NCBI GenBank assembly: GCA_903861235.1
Contig: CAIOTP010000046.1
Location: 1-6,226, forward strand
Source of the DNA: an uncultured bacterium
GTDB taxonomy: Bacteria > Planctomycetota > Phycisphaerae > Phycisphaerales > SM1A02
DNA: 6,226 bases
Direction of reading: 5' to 3'
Program-made: the position numbers and the translations under genes
The notes under the pieces: model-generated
What the model saw: the letters and a program-made list of their open reading frames with translations, nothing else
Told to the model about the DNA's origin: nothing
Database searches by the model: none
In this document: in pieces, positions 1 to 6,226 of the stretch
How positions within the stretch are numbered: the first letter of the stretch is position 1
Layout of the letters: each line of letters starts with the position of its first letter

Positions 1-465
1 CTGGTCGAGCCGCTGCGTGACCTCTTCAAGGACGAGGTGCGGCGTCTGGGCGAGGTGCTCGGCCTGCCGCCGGGGCTGGTGTGGCGGCATCCCTTCCCGG
101 GGCCGGGTCTGGCGGTGCGCATCATCGGCGAGGTGACCCGCGAGCGGCTGGCGCTGCTTCGTGAGTGCGACCACATCCTGCTCGAGGAGATCCAGGCGGC
201 GAACCTGTACCGCAGCACCAGCCAGGTGTTCGCGGTGCTGCTGCCGGTGCGGAGCGTGGGCGTGATGGGCGACGGCCGAACCTACGACAGCGTGGTGGGG
301 CTGCGGGCCGTGGAGAGCACGGACTTCATGACCGCGGACTTCTGCCGCCTGCCGTGGGACGTGCTGGCCCGGGTGAGCAGCCGCATCGTGAACGAGGTGC
401 GCGGCGTGAACCGGGTCGTCTACGACATCAGCACGAAGCCGCCGGCCACGATCGAGTGGGAGTGA
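1..465 (+). CDS. guaA: GMP synthase (glutamine-hydrolysing), C-terminal part, cut by the left edge
   Basis: GuaA makes GMP from XMP, ATP and glutamine in the last step of guanine nucleotide synthesis in the cytoplasm. The reading frame is open from base 1 and gives 154 residues up to the TGA at 463-465. The fragment covers the end of the ATP-pyrophosphatase domain and the whole C-terminal dimerisation/XMP-binding domain. Visible family signatures are LVEPLRDLFKDEVR at fragment residues 1-14, RHPFPGPGL at 29-37, VRSVGVMGDGRTYD at 83-96 and the invariant C-terminus KPPATIEWE at 146-154. Ending exactly at IEWE is normal for the family, so the 3' end is intact. The glutaminase domain and most of the ATP-binding domain lie outside the window. 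An internal ATG/GTG at base 37 is not a real start, because homology continues upstream of it to the edge. The next gene begins 45 bases later on the same strand and has no obvious functional link to GMP synthesis. Confidence 0.98.
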   Translation: MVEPLRDLFKDEVRRLGEVLGLPPGLVWRHPFPGPGLAVRIIGEVTRERLALLRECDHILLEEIQAANLYRSTSQVFAVLLPVRSVGVMGDGRTYDSVVGLRAVESTDFMTADFCRLPWDVLARVSSRIVNEVRGVNRVVYDISTKPPATIEWE

Positions 466-510
466 GCCCTCCGCTTGGAGCGGTCGCTGCCCGGGGGTAG
501 GCTGCGTCGC

Positions 511-1491
511 ATGTACGACGTGATCGGCGATGTCCATGGCCATGCCGAGGAGCTCGTGGAGCTGCTCGAGCGCATGGGATATCGCCGCCATGGCGGGGCG
601 TTCCGGCACGCGGAGCGATCGGCGATCTTCCTGGGCGACTGGATCGACCGGGGGCCGGAAATCCGGCAGGCGCTGCAGGTGGTGCGTGAGATGGTCGAGG
701 GCGGCTCGGCTCGCGCGGTGCTGGGCAACCACGAGACCAATGCGCTGGCCTACGCCACGCCCAGGTCCGCGTCGACCATGCCGCGCCACCCGCAGGACTG
801 GTGTCGACCGCACTCCGAGCGGAACGCCTCCATCCACGCGCAGACGCTGCAGCAGCTTCCGGCCGCGGAGTTGGCGGGATGGCTGGACTGGTTCCGCACC
901 ATCCCGTGGTGGATCGACCTCGGCGGCCTTCGCTGCGTGCACGCCTGCTGGGACGACGGCGCCATGGCCGGCCTGGTCCGGGCGTTCGGCCCGAAGTGGG
1001 ACGCCACCCCCGACGTGATCCGCGCCGTGCACCACCGCGGCTCGGCCGAGGCGGAATCCTTCGAGCTGATCCTGAAGGGACGCGAGGTCGCGCTGCCTGC
1101 GGGCGTGACGCTGCCCGATCCCGAAGGGCACGCCCGCCGAGCGATCCGGGCGCGCTGGTTCGAGCCGGCGGACGGCCGCACCTACGCGGATCTCTCGCTG
1201 CCCGCCCGGGACGGCGTGCCGACCGAGCCGTTGCCGGGCGACTTCGTGACCTCGTGGACGCACTATCCCGCGGTGGCCCCGCCGGTGATCGTGGGGCACT
1301 ACTGGCTTCCACCGACCGAGCACCCGGCGCCCCTGGCGCCCAACGTGGCGTGCGTCGACTACTCGGTCGCTCGCGGGGGTCGGCTGGCGGCCTATCGATG
1401 GGACGGCGAGCGTGCCCTGTCGGCCGAGCGGTTCGTCACGGTGCCCGCCCGGGGAAGCCTGCGGCAGCCGGCCGATAGCATTCCGGCATGA
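511..1491 (+). CDS. PPP-type metallophosphoesterase (ApaH/PrpE-like, possible Ap4A or protein phosphatase)
   Basis: This is a 326-residue soluble metal-dependent phosphoesterase. All the metal-site motifs of the calcineurin-like PPP family are present: GDVHG at residues 6-10 (D7, H9), GDWIDRGP at 42-49 (D43, D46, R47), GNHE at 72-75 (N73, H74), VHA at 143-145 (H144) and GHY at 262-264 (H263). A C-terminal stretch at 281-295 (CVDYSVARGGRLAAY) matches the strand that follows the last histidine in symmetrical Ap4A hydrolases and PrpE. Proteins of this type cleave diadenosine tetraphosphate or phosphoproteins; the true substrate cannot be read from the motifs. The ATG at 511 is preferred to the TTG at 475, because GDVHG normally lies within the first 10 or so residues and the 12 extra residues look like untranslated DNA. 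A G-rich stretch with GGTAGG (about 496-501) could serve as a weak ribosome site. The stop codon overlaps the start of the next gene, which suggests co-translation. It is somewhat longer than typical ApaH or PrpE because of the region at about 85-120 and 180-250. Confidence 0.9.
   Translation: MYDVIGDVHGHAEELVELLERMGYRRHGGAFRHAERSAIFLGDWIDRGPEIRQALQVVREMVEGGSARAVLGNHETNALAYATPRSASTMPRHPQDWCRPHSERNASIHAQTLQQLPAAELAGWLDWFRTIPWWIDLGGLRCVHACWDDGAMAGLVRAFGPKWDATPDVIRAVHHRGSAEAESFELILKGREVALPAGVTLPDPEGHARRAIRARWFEPADGRTYADLSLPARDGVPTEPLPGDFVTSWTHYPAVAPPVIVGHYWLPPTEHPAPLAPNVACVDYSVARGGRLAAYRWDGERALSAERFVTVPARGSLRQPADSIPA
1488..1491 (+). promoter_or_regulatory. ATGA stop-start overlap (translational coupling)
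   Basis: The ATG of the aminotransferase (1488-1490) overlaps the TGA of the phosphoesterase (1489-1491). No good Shine-Dalgarno sequence is visible in the 20 bases upstream, so start here probably depends on ribosomes finishing the upstream gene. In-frame ATG codons at 1506 and 1563 are possible alternative starts; using either would remove the overlap. Confidence 0.6.
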
Positions 1492-2936
1492 CGCCTGCCA
1501 CGGCCATGCGACCCGCCGCTCCGGACGCCACGCTCCCGCCGGTCGCGCTGCGGCCCGAAGCCATGCAGTCGATCGAGGCGCTGCTCGACGCCGCCGATGC
1601 CGGCACGCGGGACATCACCGGCGTGCGGCCCGCGCGTGAAGGCGGCAAGGAGACCCTGCAGGCGTGGCTGGAGCGGGCGAAGGCCGTGCGTGGTCGGCTG
1701 GGCTACTTCCCGTACCTGGGCAGCGGTCGCGGCCGCGGCCCGCTGGTCGAACTGCTCGACGGCAGCGTGAAATGGGACCTGATCAACGGCATCGGCGTGC
1801 ACATGTTCGGCCATGGCGACCGCGAAGTCATGCGGGCCTCGCTGCAGGCCGCCCTGGGCGACACCGTGATGCAGGGCAACCTGCAGTACAACGCCGACAG
1901 CGTGGCCTTCGCCGAGTTCCTGGCGGTCGAGGCGGCGAAGCACAGCGCCATGAAGCACTGCTTCGTCACGAACTCCGGCTGCATGGCCAACGAGTCGGCC
2001 CTGAAGATCTGCATGCAGAAGCGGCAGGGGGCCCCACGCGTGCTCGCCTTCAGCGACTGCTTCATGGGCCGAAGCATCACCATGAGCCAGATCGGCGACG
2101 AGCCCGGCTACCGCCAGGGCGTGGCGCTGAGCACGCTGGTGGACTACGTCCCGTTCTACGAGCCCGAGATGGGGGCCCGCAGCATCGACATGAGCGTCTG
2201 GCACCTGAAGGAGGCGCTGCGGCGCTGGCCCGGCCAGCACGCGTGCTTCGTCTTCGAGCTGGTGCAGGGGGAGGGCGGCTTCAAGACCGCGCCTCGCGAG
2301 TTCCACGTGGCCCTCATGCAGGCGTGCCGCGAGGCGGGCGTGCCGATCTGGGACGACGAGGTGCAGACCTTCGGCCGGACCACCAGCATGTTCGCGTTCG
2401 AGGCGCTGCAGCTGGGCGAGTACATCGACGTGGTGACGGTGGGCAAGATGACCCAGGCCTGCGCGTGCCTCTACACCGAGGCGTTCAACCCCAAGCCTGG
2501 CCTGCTCGCCGGAACCTTCAGCGCCAGCGTCTCGAGCTTCCACACCGGCCTGAGCGTGCTGCGCCGCATGCAGTCGGGCGGCTACTACGGGCCGGACGGC
2601 CGGATCGCCAGGCTGCACGCCGCCTTCCGCACGCACGCCCAGGCCCTGGTGAACAGGCATCCGGAGTGGTTCCCGCCGGCCCGGCTGCCGCTGGGTCGCG
2701 AGAGTCGCCAGTTCGTGGGCGGCACGGGCGGCATGATGCGCCTCACCCCGTTCGGTGGCGACAAGGACCGGATCGGTCGGCTGCTGCAGAACCTGTTCGA
2801 GGACGGCGTGATCGCCTTCTCCTGCGGGCACGGCCCGTATCACCTTCGCTTCCTGCCGCCGATCGGCGTGATGCAGCCCGAGCACTTCGGCGAGGTGTTC
2901 GCGATCCTCGAGAAGAGCATGGCCCGCACGGCCTGA
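1488..2936 (+). CDS. Class III PLP-dependent aminotransferase, probable succinylornithine transaminase (AstC role), divergent
   Basis: This 482-residue enzyme belongs to fold type I, class III (ornithine/acetylornithine/GABA) aminotransferases. Visible family features are TNSGCMANE at residues 161-169 (phosphate-binding region), CFMGRS at 191-196 in place of the usual FHGRT, FELVQGEGG at 256-264, DDEVQTFGRT at 289-298 with D290 as the PLP-nitrogen partner, and VGKMTQAC at 318-325 with K320 as the expected Schiff-base lysine. HLRFLPP at 452-458 holds the usual substrate arginine region. It lies directly before astA and astD, so the likely reaction is removal of the terminal amino group of N2-succinylornithine using 2-oxoglutarate. 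However, AstC/ArgD proteins are about 400 residues long and have a glycine-rich segment after the lysine that is absent here. The GKxTQxC pattern recalls lysine 6-aminotransferase and GABA aminotransferase. The first 75 or so residues precede the usual core and start choice is uncertain. Fold assignment is firm; substrate is inferred from neighbours, hence no gene symbol. Confidence 0.85.
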   Translation: MTPATAMRPAAPDATLPPVALRPEAMQSIEALLDAADAGTRDITGVRPAREGGKETLQAWLERAKAVRGRLGYFPYLGSGRGRGPLVELLDGSVKWDLINGIGVHMFGHGDREVMRASLQAALGDTVMQGNLQYNADSVAFAEFLAVEAAKHSAMKHCFVTNSGCMANESALKICMQKRQGAPRVLAFSDCFMGRSITMSQIGDEPGYRQGVALSTLVDYVPFYEPEMGARSIDMSVWHLKEALRRWPGQHACFVFELVQGEGGFKTAPREFHVALMQACREAGVPIWDDEVQTFGRTTSMFAFEALQLGEYIDVVTVGKMTQACACLYTEAFNPKPGLLAGTFSASVSSFHTGLSVLRRMQSGGYYGPDGRIARLHAAFRTHAQALVNRHPEWFPPARLPLGRESRQFVGGTGGMMRLTPFGGDKDRIGRLLQNLFEDGVIAFSCGHGPYHLRFLPPIGVMQPEHFGEVFAILEKSMARTA

Positions 2937-2949
2937 AACGAGAGCTCCC

Positions 2950-4005
2950 ATGTTCCTCATCCGACAGGCCATGCCCGACGACCAGGCCACGCTGCTCAAG
3001 CTGGCCAAGATGGTGCACTTCCTGAACCTTCCGGCCGATCGAGACCTGATCGCGGCGAAGATCGCCCGCAGTCGCCGAAGCTTCGAGGGCCAGGAGGCGA
3101 GCGAGCGTGAGCGGGAGTACATGTTCGTGCTCGAGGATCACGACACCGGCGCCGTGGTGGGCACCTGCTGCGTCATCGGCCGGGTGGGCTGGCCGGGCTG
3201 GCCGCACGTGTTCCTGCAGGTGCGGCGCCGCGAGTTCTGGAGCCGCGACCTGCAGCAGGGCATGAGCCATGTGACGCTTGAGTTCGGCACCGAGGAGACC
3301 GGTTTCAGCGAGGTGGGCGGCCTGATCCTGGCGCCCGGCTACCGCGGCCACCGGGAACGGCTCGGATCGCTGCTTTCGCTGGTTCGATTCCACTTCATCG
3401 GGCTGCACCGCGAGCGGTTCCACAAGCGGGTGCTTGCCGAGCTCATGGGGCCGGTCACGCCGGACAGCCGCACGCTGCTGTGGGACTACCTCGGCCGCCG
3501 GTTCATCAACCTGAGCTACCAGGAGGCGGACCTGTTCTGCCAGCACAGCAAGGAGTTCATGACCAGCCTGTGGCCGCGCGGCGAGATCCACGCGAGCATC
3601 CTGCCGCCGGACGCGCGGGCCCTGATCGGCAAGGTGGGCGAGGAGACGATTCCCGCGAAGATCCTGCTCGAGCGGCAGGGATTCAAGCCCACCGATCATG
3701 TGGACCCCTTCGACGGCGGTCCGTATCTGGCGGCGCACCGCGACGAGATTCCGCTGGTGAAGGCCACGCGCAAGGTCCGGTTCGGCGGCGTGACGGCGAA
3801 GGGGCTGAAGCAGGTCGCCTTCGTGAGCTTCCAGTCGAAGGAGGGCGGCTTCCGCGCGGTGCGGTGCCCGTGCTCGATCGGCGCGGCCGGCGTGAAGGTG
3901 GGCAAGGCGGTGGCGGCGGCGCTGGGTCTCTCGCCGGGCGACCGCGTGGGTGTGACGCCGCTGCCCGAGCCCGTGCGACGCGGCAAGCCGCGTGGAGTGC
4001 GCTGA
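2950..4005 (+). CDS. astA: Arginine (or ornithine) N-succinyltransferase
   Basis: AstA transfers succinyl from succinyl-CoA to the alpha-amino group of arginine, the first step of the arginine succinyltransferase route; some members (AruF/AruG type) also use ornithine. The 351-residue product is close to the usual length of about 340. It aligns by eye over its whole length. Residues 1-10 match the MLVIRP-type start and LPAD at 27-30 is conserved. YMFVLEDHDTGAVVGT at 57-72 is the GNAT-like core strand. LILAPGYRG at 125-133 replaces the LFLxPxYR segment, RFHFIGLHRERF at 146-157 the RFLFIAxFRERF helix, and FDGGP at 254-258 is typical. ALGLSPGDRVGVTPL at 324-338 is the conserved end. The central region differs from enterobacterial AstA: the SPFWExLG segment is TLLWDYLG at 175-182. 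It starts 13 bases after the aminotransferase, with a modest GAGAG (2940-2944) as ribosome site, and ends 3 bases before astD, so it is clearly in the same operon. Arginine versus ornithine preference is not decidable here. Confidence 0.92.
   Translation: MFLIRQAMPDDQATLLKLAKMVHFLNLPADRDLIAAKIARSRRSFEGQEASEREREYMFVLEDHDTGAVVGTCCVIGRVGWPGWPHVFLQVRRREFWSRDLQQGMSHVTLEFGTEETGFSEVGGLILAPGYRGHRERLGSLLSLVRFHFIGLHRERFHKRVLAELMGPVTPDSRTLLWDYLGRRFINLSYQEADLFCQHSKEFMTSLWPRGEIHASILPPDARALIGKVGEETIPAKILLERQGFKPTDHVDPFDGGPYLAAHRDEIPLVKATRKVRFGGVTAKGLKQVAFVSFQSKEGGFRAVRCPCSIGAAGVKVGKAVAAALGLSPGDRVGVTPLPEPVRRGKPRGVR
3994..3997 (+). promoter_or_regulatory. Probable ribosome binding site for astD inside the end of astA
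   Basis: GGAG lies 11 bases before the ATG at 4009, within the last codons of astA. The three-base gap between the two genes and this internal site fit tight translational coupling. Confidence 0.4.
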
Positions 4006-4008
4006 GCG

Positions 4009-5511
4009 ATGACCGTGCCCGGTCCTCTGCGGCCGCCCTCGGACTTCGTGGCGGGTGAATGGAGGCCCGTGCCGGGCGACACGCTCGCCAGCCGCGACCC
4101 TGCCGATCCGGATCGGGTGATCTGGTCCGGCTCGCCGCGGATCGCGCACGTGGACCTTGCGGTGGAATCGGCCCGCGCCGCGTTCCCGGCCTGGCGTGCC
4201 ATGGGCATGGAGGCGAGAGCGTCGCTGCTCCGCCGCTTCGCGGAGTGCTGCGGCCGGCATGTGGAACGGCTGGCCCGGACGATCACCTCCGAGATGGGCA
4301 AGACCCTTTCGGAAAGCAGGGCCGAGGCGAAGTTGCTGCAGGACAAGGTGGCCATCACGCTCGATCCCGCCACGCTGGCGAGGGTGCGCGACTTCGAGGT
4401 CGAGGCCGGGGCCGGCAAGGTCGGCCGCTGCCTCTTCCGGCCGCTTGGCGTTATGGCGGTGGTGGGACCCTTCAACTTCCCGGCCCACCTGCCCAACGGT
4501 CACTGGGTGCCGGCGCTGCTGCTGGGCAACACGGTGGTCTTCAAGCCCAGCGACCGCACGCCGGCGACGGGACAGGTGATGGCCGAGATCGCCGAGGAGG
4601 CGGGCTTCCCGGCGGGCGTGTTCGACGTGGTGCAGGGGGGTGCCGAGGTCGCCGCACGGCTGGTGGGGCACTCGGGCATCGACGGCGTGCTCTTCACCGG
4701 GTCCTTCCCGGTGGGGCGGCGCATCCTCGAGGCGAATCTGGACCGCCCTGGCCGCATGATCGCGCTCGAGATGGGTGGCAGCAACGCGGCCATCGTCTGG
4801 CACGACGCCGACATCCGACGGGCCGTGCTCGAGTGCATCCGTTCGGGCTATGCGACCACCGGACAACGCTGCACCTGCACGCGCCGGGTGGTGGTGCACG
4901 AGGCGATCGCGGAACGCTTCATCACCGCCTTCTGCAAGGTGGCCAGCACGGCCATCGTGGGCGCCGGTACGGATCCGGAGCCTGTGTTCATGGGCCCGGT
5001 GGTCTCCCGCGGGGCGCGTGAGGCGGTGCTCGAGCGGCAGGCGGCCCTGGCGCGTGCCGGCGGACGCGTGCTCATGGAGTCCGTGGCGCTCGATCGCAAG
5101 GGGTGGTTTGTCGGGCCGGGCCTGGTGCAGGTGCCGTGCTTCGACGCCGCGAGCGACTCCGAGACCTTCGGGCCGCTGGTGCAGGTGAGCGTGGTGCAGG
5201 ACCTGCCCCGGGCGATCGAGCAGGCGAACGCCACGGATTTTGGGCTGGTGGCATCCGTGTTCACCCGCGACGAGACGGTATGGCGGGACTGTCTGGACGG
5301 TCTCCGCGTGGGCTGTCTCAACCGCGACACCGGGACCGCAGGGGCCAGCAGCAGGCTGCCGTTCGGGGGGCTGGGTCGCAGCGGCAACCTCAGGCCGGCA
5401 GGAAGCTTCGCCGTCGACCTGGGGGCGTATCCGCTGGCGAGCATGGAGGATCGTGCGGGAGCCACCACGGTGCCGCCGGGTCTGCGCGCGGAGGATCGCT
5501 GGCTGGCCTGA
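4009..5511 (+). CDS. astD: N-succinylglutamate 5-semialdehyde dehydrogenase
   Basis: AstD oxidises N2-succinylglutamate semialdehyde to N2-succinylglutamate with NAD+ in the arginine succinyltransferase pathway. The 500-residue protein is a full-length aldehyde dehydrogenase, close to the usual 490. Catalytic and cofactor features seen are FNFPAHLPNGHWVPALLLGN at residues 155-174 (N156), VFKPS at 177-181 (K179), FTGSFPVG at 229-236 (Rossmann turn), LEMGGSN at 253-259 (E254 general base), GQRCTC at 285-290 (C288 nucleophile), SETFGP at 384-389 (E385, F387) and PFGGLGRSGN at 451-460. The HLPNGHxVPALLxGN block and the GQRCTC cysteine motif are particular to the AstD branch, which separates it from succinate-semialdehyde or betaine aldehyde dehydrogenases. 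The ATG at 4009 gives a normal N-terminus with FVAGEW at 13-18. It is the last gene of the plus-strand run; the next gene converges after 12 bases. Confidence 0.95.
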   Translation: MTVPGPLRPPSDFVAGEWRPVPGDTLASRDPADPDRVIWSGSPRIAHVDLAVESARAAFPAWRAMGMEARASLLRRFAECCGRHVERLARTITSEMGKTLSESRAEAKLLQDKVAITLDPATLARVRDFEVEAGAGKVGRCLFRPLGVMAVVGPFNFPAHLPNGHWVPALLLGNTVVFKPSDRTPATGQVMAEIAEEAGFPAGVFDVVQGGAEVAARLVGHSGIDGVLFTGSFPVGRRILEANLDRPGRMIALEMGGSNAAIVWHDADIRRAVLECIRSGYATTGQRCTCTRRVVVHEAIAERFITAFCKVASTAIVGAGTDPEPVFMGPVVSRGAREAVLERQAALARAGGRVLMESVALDRKGWFVGPGLVQVPCFDAASDSETFGPLVQVSVVQDLPRAIEQANATDFGLVASVFTRDETVWRDCLDGLRVGCLNRDTGTAGASSRLPFGGLGRSGNLRPAGSFAVDLGAYPLASMEDRAGATTVPPGLRAEDRWLA

Positions 5512-5518
5512 CCAGGCC
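5505..5518. terminator. Short hairpin at the convergent astD/flippase junction, doubtful terminator
   Basis: GGCCT (5505-5509) and AGGCC (5514-5518) can pair around a four-base loop, overlapping the astD stop codon and filling the gap between the convergent genes. The stem is only five pairs and no run of T follows on either strand, so it is not a classical intrinsic terminator. It is listed only because it lies where a bidirectional terminator would be expected. Confidence 0.2.
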
Positions 5519-5523
5519 TTGGG

Positions 5524-6226
5524 CTACATCCGGAAAGCGCGGCGCACCGGGCCGCCGATCGGCCCAGGCAGAGCCTGGAGCAGACGCTCCAGCGTGGGTG
5601 TGTAGCCGAATCGGAGCAGCAGCAGCGACAGGACGGCATAGATCACCGTGGCGATCAGGCATTCGATGCCTGCGGCCTGCCGGACGCCCAGGGACACGCG
5701 TAGGGGCTCGGTGACGCTGTGAGCCAGACCGGCCGCCGCCACCGCGCTCAGCACCGCCGCCAAGGGAGTCGAGTAGAGCTCGTAGATGATCGAGCCCCGG
5801 GACATCCCGGAGTGCAGGAGCACTCGGAAGAGCTCGAACGTGGCTGCGAGCAGGCCCGCAGCGCCCACGGCGGCAGCCAGCACGATGCCCGACATCACGG
5901 CATCGAGGGAGAGCCAGATGGAGAGGACGCCGCCGATCGCAGCCCCCAGGATCTTCGGGACCGCGCGGAGAAGATCGAGCCGGATGGCAAGCTTCCAGTT
6001 GCGGACGCCCGCGATGGGAGCGCCCACCAGCTGAAGTGCCGTCGTGTAGATCGCCGCGACCGAGAGGATCAGGACCGGCCATCGTGCGTCAGCCCACCGC
6101 CCACCCCAGACGGCACGCTCGAAGGGCTCGAAGACCGCGGGAATGGACATGGTGATCAGGGGAATGAACACCATGGCCCCGTTGAAGACGGTGTGCAGAC
6201 TTTCCCGCTCCCGAGCGGCGTCACCC
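5524..6226 (-). CDS. Polytopic membrane protein, probable C-terminal part of a Wzx-like polysaccharide/lipid flippase, cut by the right edge
   Basis: The minus-strand frame is open from the right edge to a TAG at 5524-5526 and gives 233 residues. It is very hydrophobic, with about six likely membrane segments near fragment residues 15-34, 51-72, 92-106, 109-131, 153-170 and 184-205. The pattern of a charged stretch (ARERESL at 4-10), a hydrophobic helix with a proline-containing MSIPAVF, then ERAVWGGRW at 36-44 resembles the 'lfG..W' segment at the middle of polysaccharide-export flippases (MATE/MOP superfamily, lipopolysaccharide biosynthesis protein). Such proteins move lipid-linked sugar units across the inner membrane. 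An ATG at 6172-6174 opens a 216-residue version, but the frame continues upstream with family-like sequence and full-length flippases have over 400 residues, so the true start is probably outside the window. It converges on astD and has no evident link to amino acid catabolism. Family assignment is by pattern only; another multi-pass transporter is possible. Confidence 0.7.
   Translation of the reverse strand, partial: GDAARERESLHTVFNGAMVFIPLITMSIPAVFEPFERAVWGGRWADARWPVLILSVAAIYTTALQLVGAPIAGVRNWKLAIRLDLLRAVPKILGAAIGGVLSIWLSLDAVMSGIVLAAAVGAAGLLAATFELFRVLLHSGMSRGSIIYELYSTPLAAVLSAVAAAGLAHSVTEPLRVSLGVRQAAGIECLIATVIYAVLSLLLLRFGYTPTLERLLQALPGPIGGPVRRAFRM
5564..5592. terminator. Pair of overlapping perfect hairpins, possible 3' end structure for the ast operon transcript
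   Basis: CCAGGC (5564-5569) pairs with GCCTGG (5573-5578) around AGA, and CTGGAGC (5575-5581) pairs with GCTCCAG (5586-5592) around AGAC. The two stems share bases 5575-5578 and so exclude each other. They lie 53-81 bases beyond the astD stop, inside the coding end of the opposing gene. There is no T tract, and in GC-rich coding DNA such stems arise by chance, so a terminator role is speculative. Confidence 0.2.

Noticed and set aside
475..510. TTG at 475 as the start of the phosphoesterase
   Set aside because: It would add 12 residues before the motif-bearing N-terminus; ATG at 511 places GDVHG at residues 6-10 as usual for the family.
585..596. Perfect 12-base palindrome CCGCCATGGCGG as an operator site
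   Set aside because: It is inside the phosphoesterase coding region, is made of ordinary GC-rich codons, and has no second copy that I see in the window.
1392..3122. A 576-codon open frame on the minus strand opposite the aminotransferase
   Set aside because: Same low-complexity His/Arg/Ala composition and no motifs; it is a shadow of the plus-strand gene.
2743..4899. A 718-codon open frame on the minus strand, antisense to astA and its flanks
   Set aside because: Its product is rich in Arg, His, Ala and Gly with no recognisable domain, and it lies opposite three well-supported genes. Long antisense frames are expected in GC-rich DNA where codons mostly end in G or C.
5524..6174. The membrane protein as a complete 216-residue gene starting at 6174
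   Set aside because: The frame stays open to the window edge with sequence resembling the charged loop before a flippase helix, and complete flippases are about twice as long; a partial gene is more likely.
1..6226. Defence system, mobile element, CRISPR or phage signals
   Set aside because: No transposase, integrase, direct repeat array, tRNA or attachment-like repeat is visible; all genes are metabolic or envelope-type and evenly GC-rich.

Overview
The window is a strongly GC-rich, gene-dense bacterial fragment whose codons mostly end in G or C (judged by eye). The lineage cannot be fixed from these bases. The proteins look like those of a Gram-negative-type or Planctomycetota-like bacterium: an arginine-succinyltransferase (AST-type) pathway and a Wzx-like polysaccharide flippase. 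Their sequences depart clearly from the enterobacterial and pseudomonad versions. I see no rRNA, tRNA, CRISPR array, insertion sequence or other mobile element, and no gene-free stretch longer than about 50 bases.

Layout, left to right. Bases 1-465 (+) are the 3' end of guaA (GMP synthase). After 45 bases comes a PPP-type metallophosphoesterase (511-1491, +) with a nearly complete set of ApaH/PrpE-like motifs. Its stop codon overlaps the start of a class III PLP aminotransferase (1488-2936, +) in an ATGA junction. Thirteen bases later is an arginine N-succinyltransferase homologue, astA (2950-4005, +). Three bases after that is succinylglutamate-semialdehyde dehydrogenase, astD (4009-5511, +). 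A multi-pass membrane protein, probably the C-terminal part of a flippase, runs towards this block on the minus strand (5524-6226). It is cut by the right edge of the window.

How the genes work together. The aminotransferase, AstA and AstD form a compact three-gene unit. AstA would put a succinyl group on the alpha-amino group of arginine or ornithine. The aminotransferase would remove the terminal amino group of N2-succinylornithine, and AstD would oxidise the resulting semialdehyde to N2-succinylglutamate. The genes for arginine ring-opening (astB) and final desuccinylation (astE) are not in the window and cannot follow directly in the same operon, because the next gene is convergent. Either they lie elsewhere, or the set is a shortened, ornithine-type route. 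The aminotransferase is not a standard AstC: it is longer and has a GKxTQxC-type lysine motif that recalls lysine 6-aminotransferases and GABA aminotransferases. The link of the phosphoesterase to this pathway rests only on gene overlap.

Nothing here is a clearly new system. The most interesting element is the divergent, incomplete AST-type cassette with a translationally coupled phosphoesterase in front of it.
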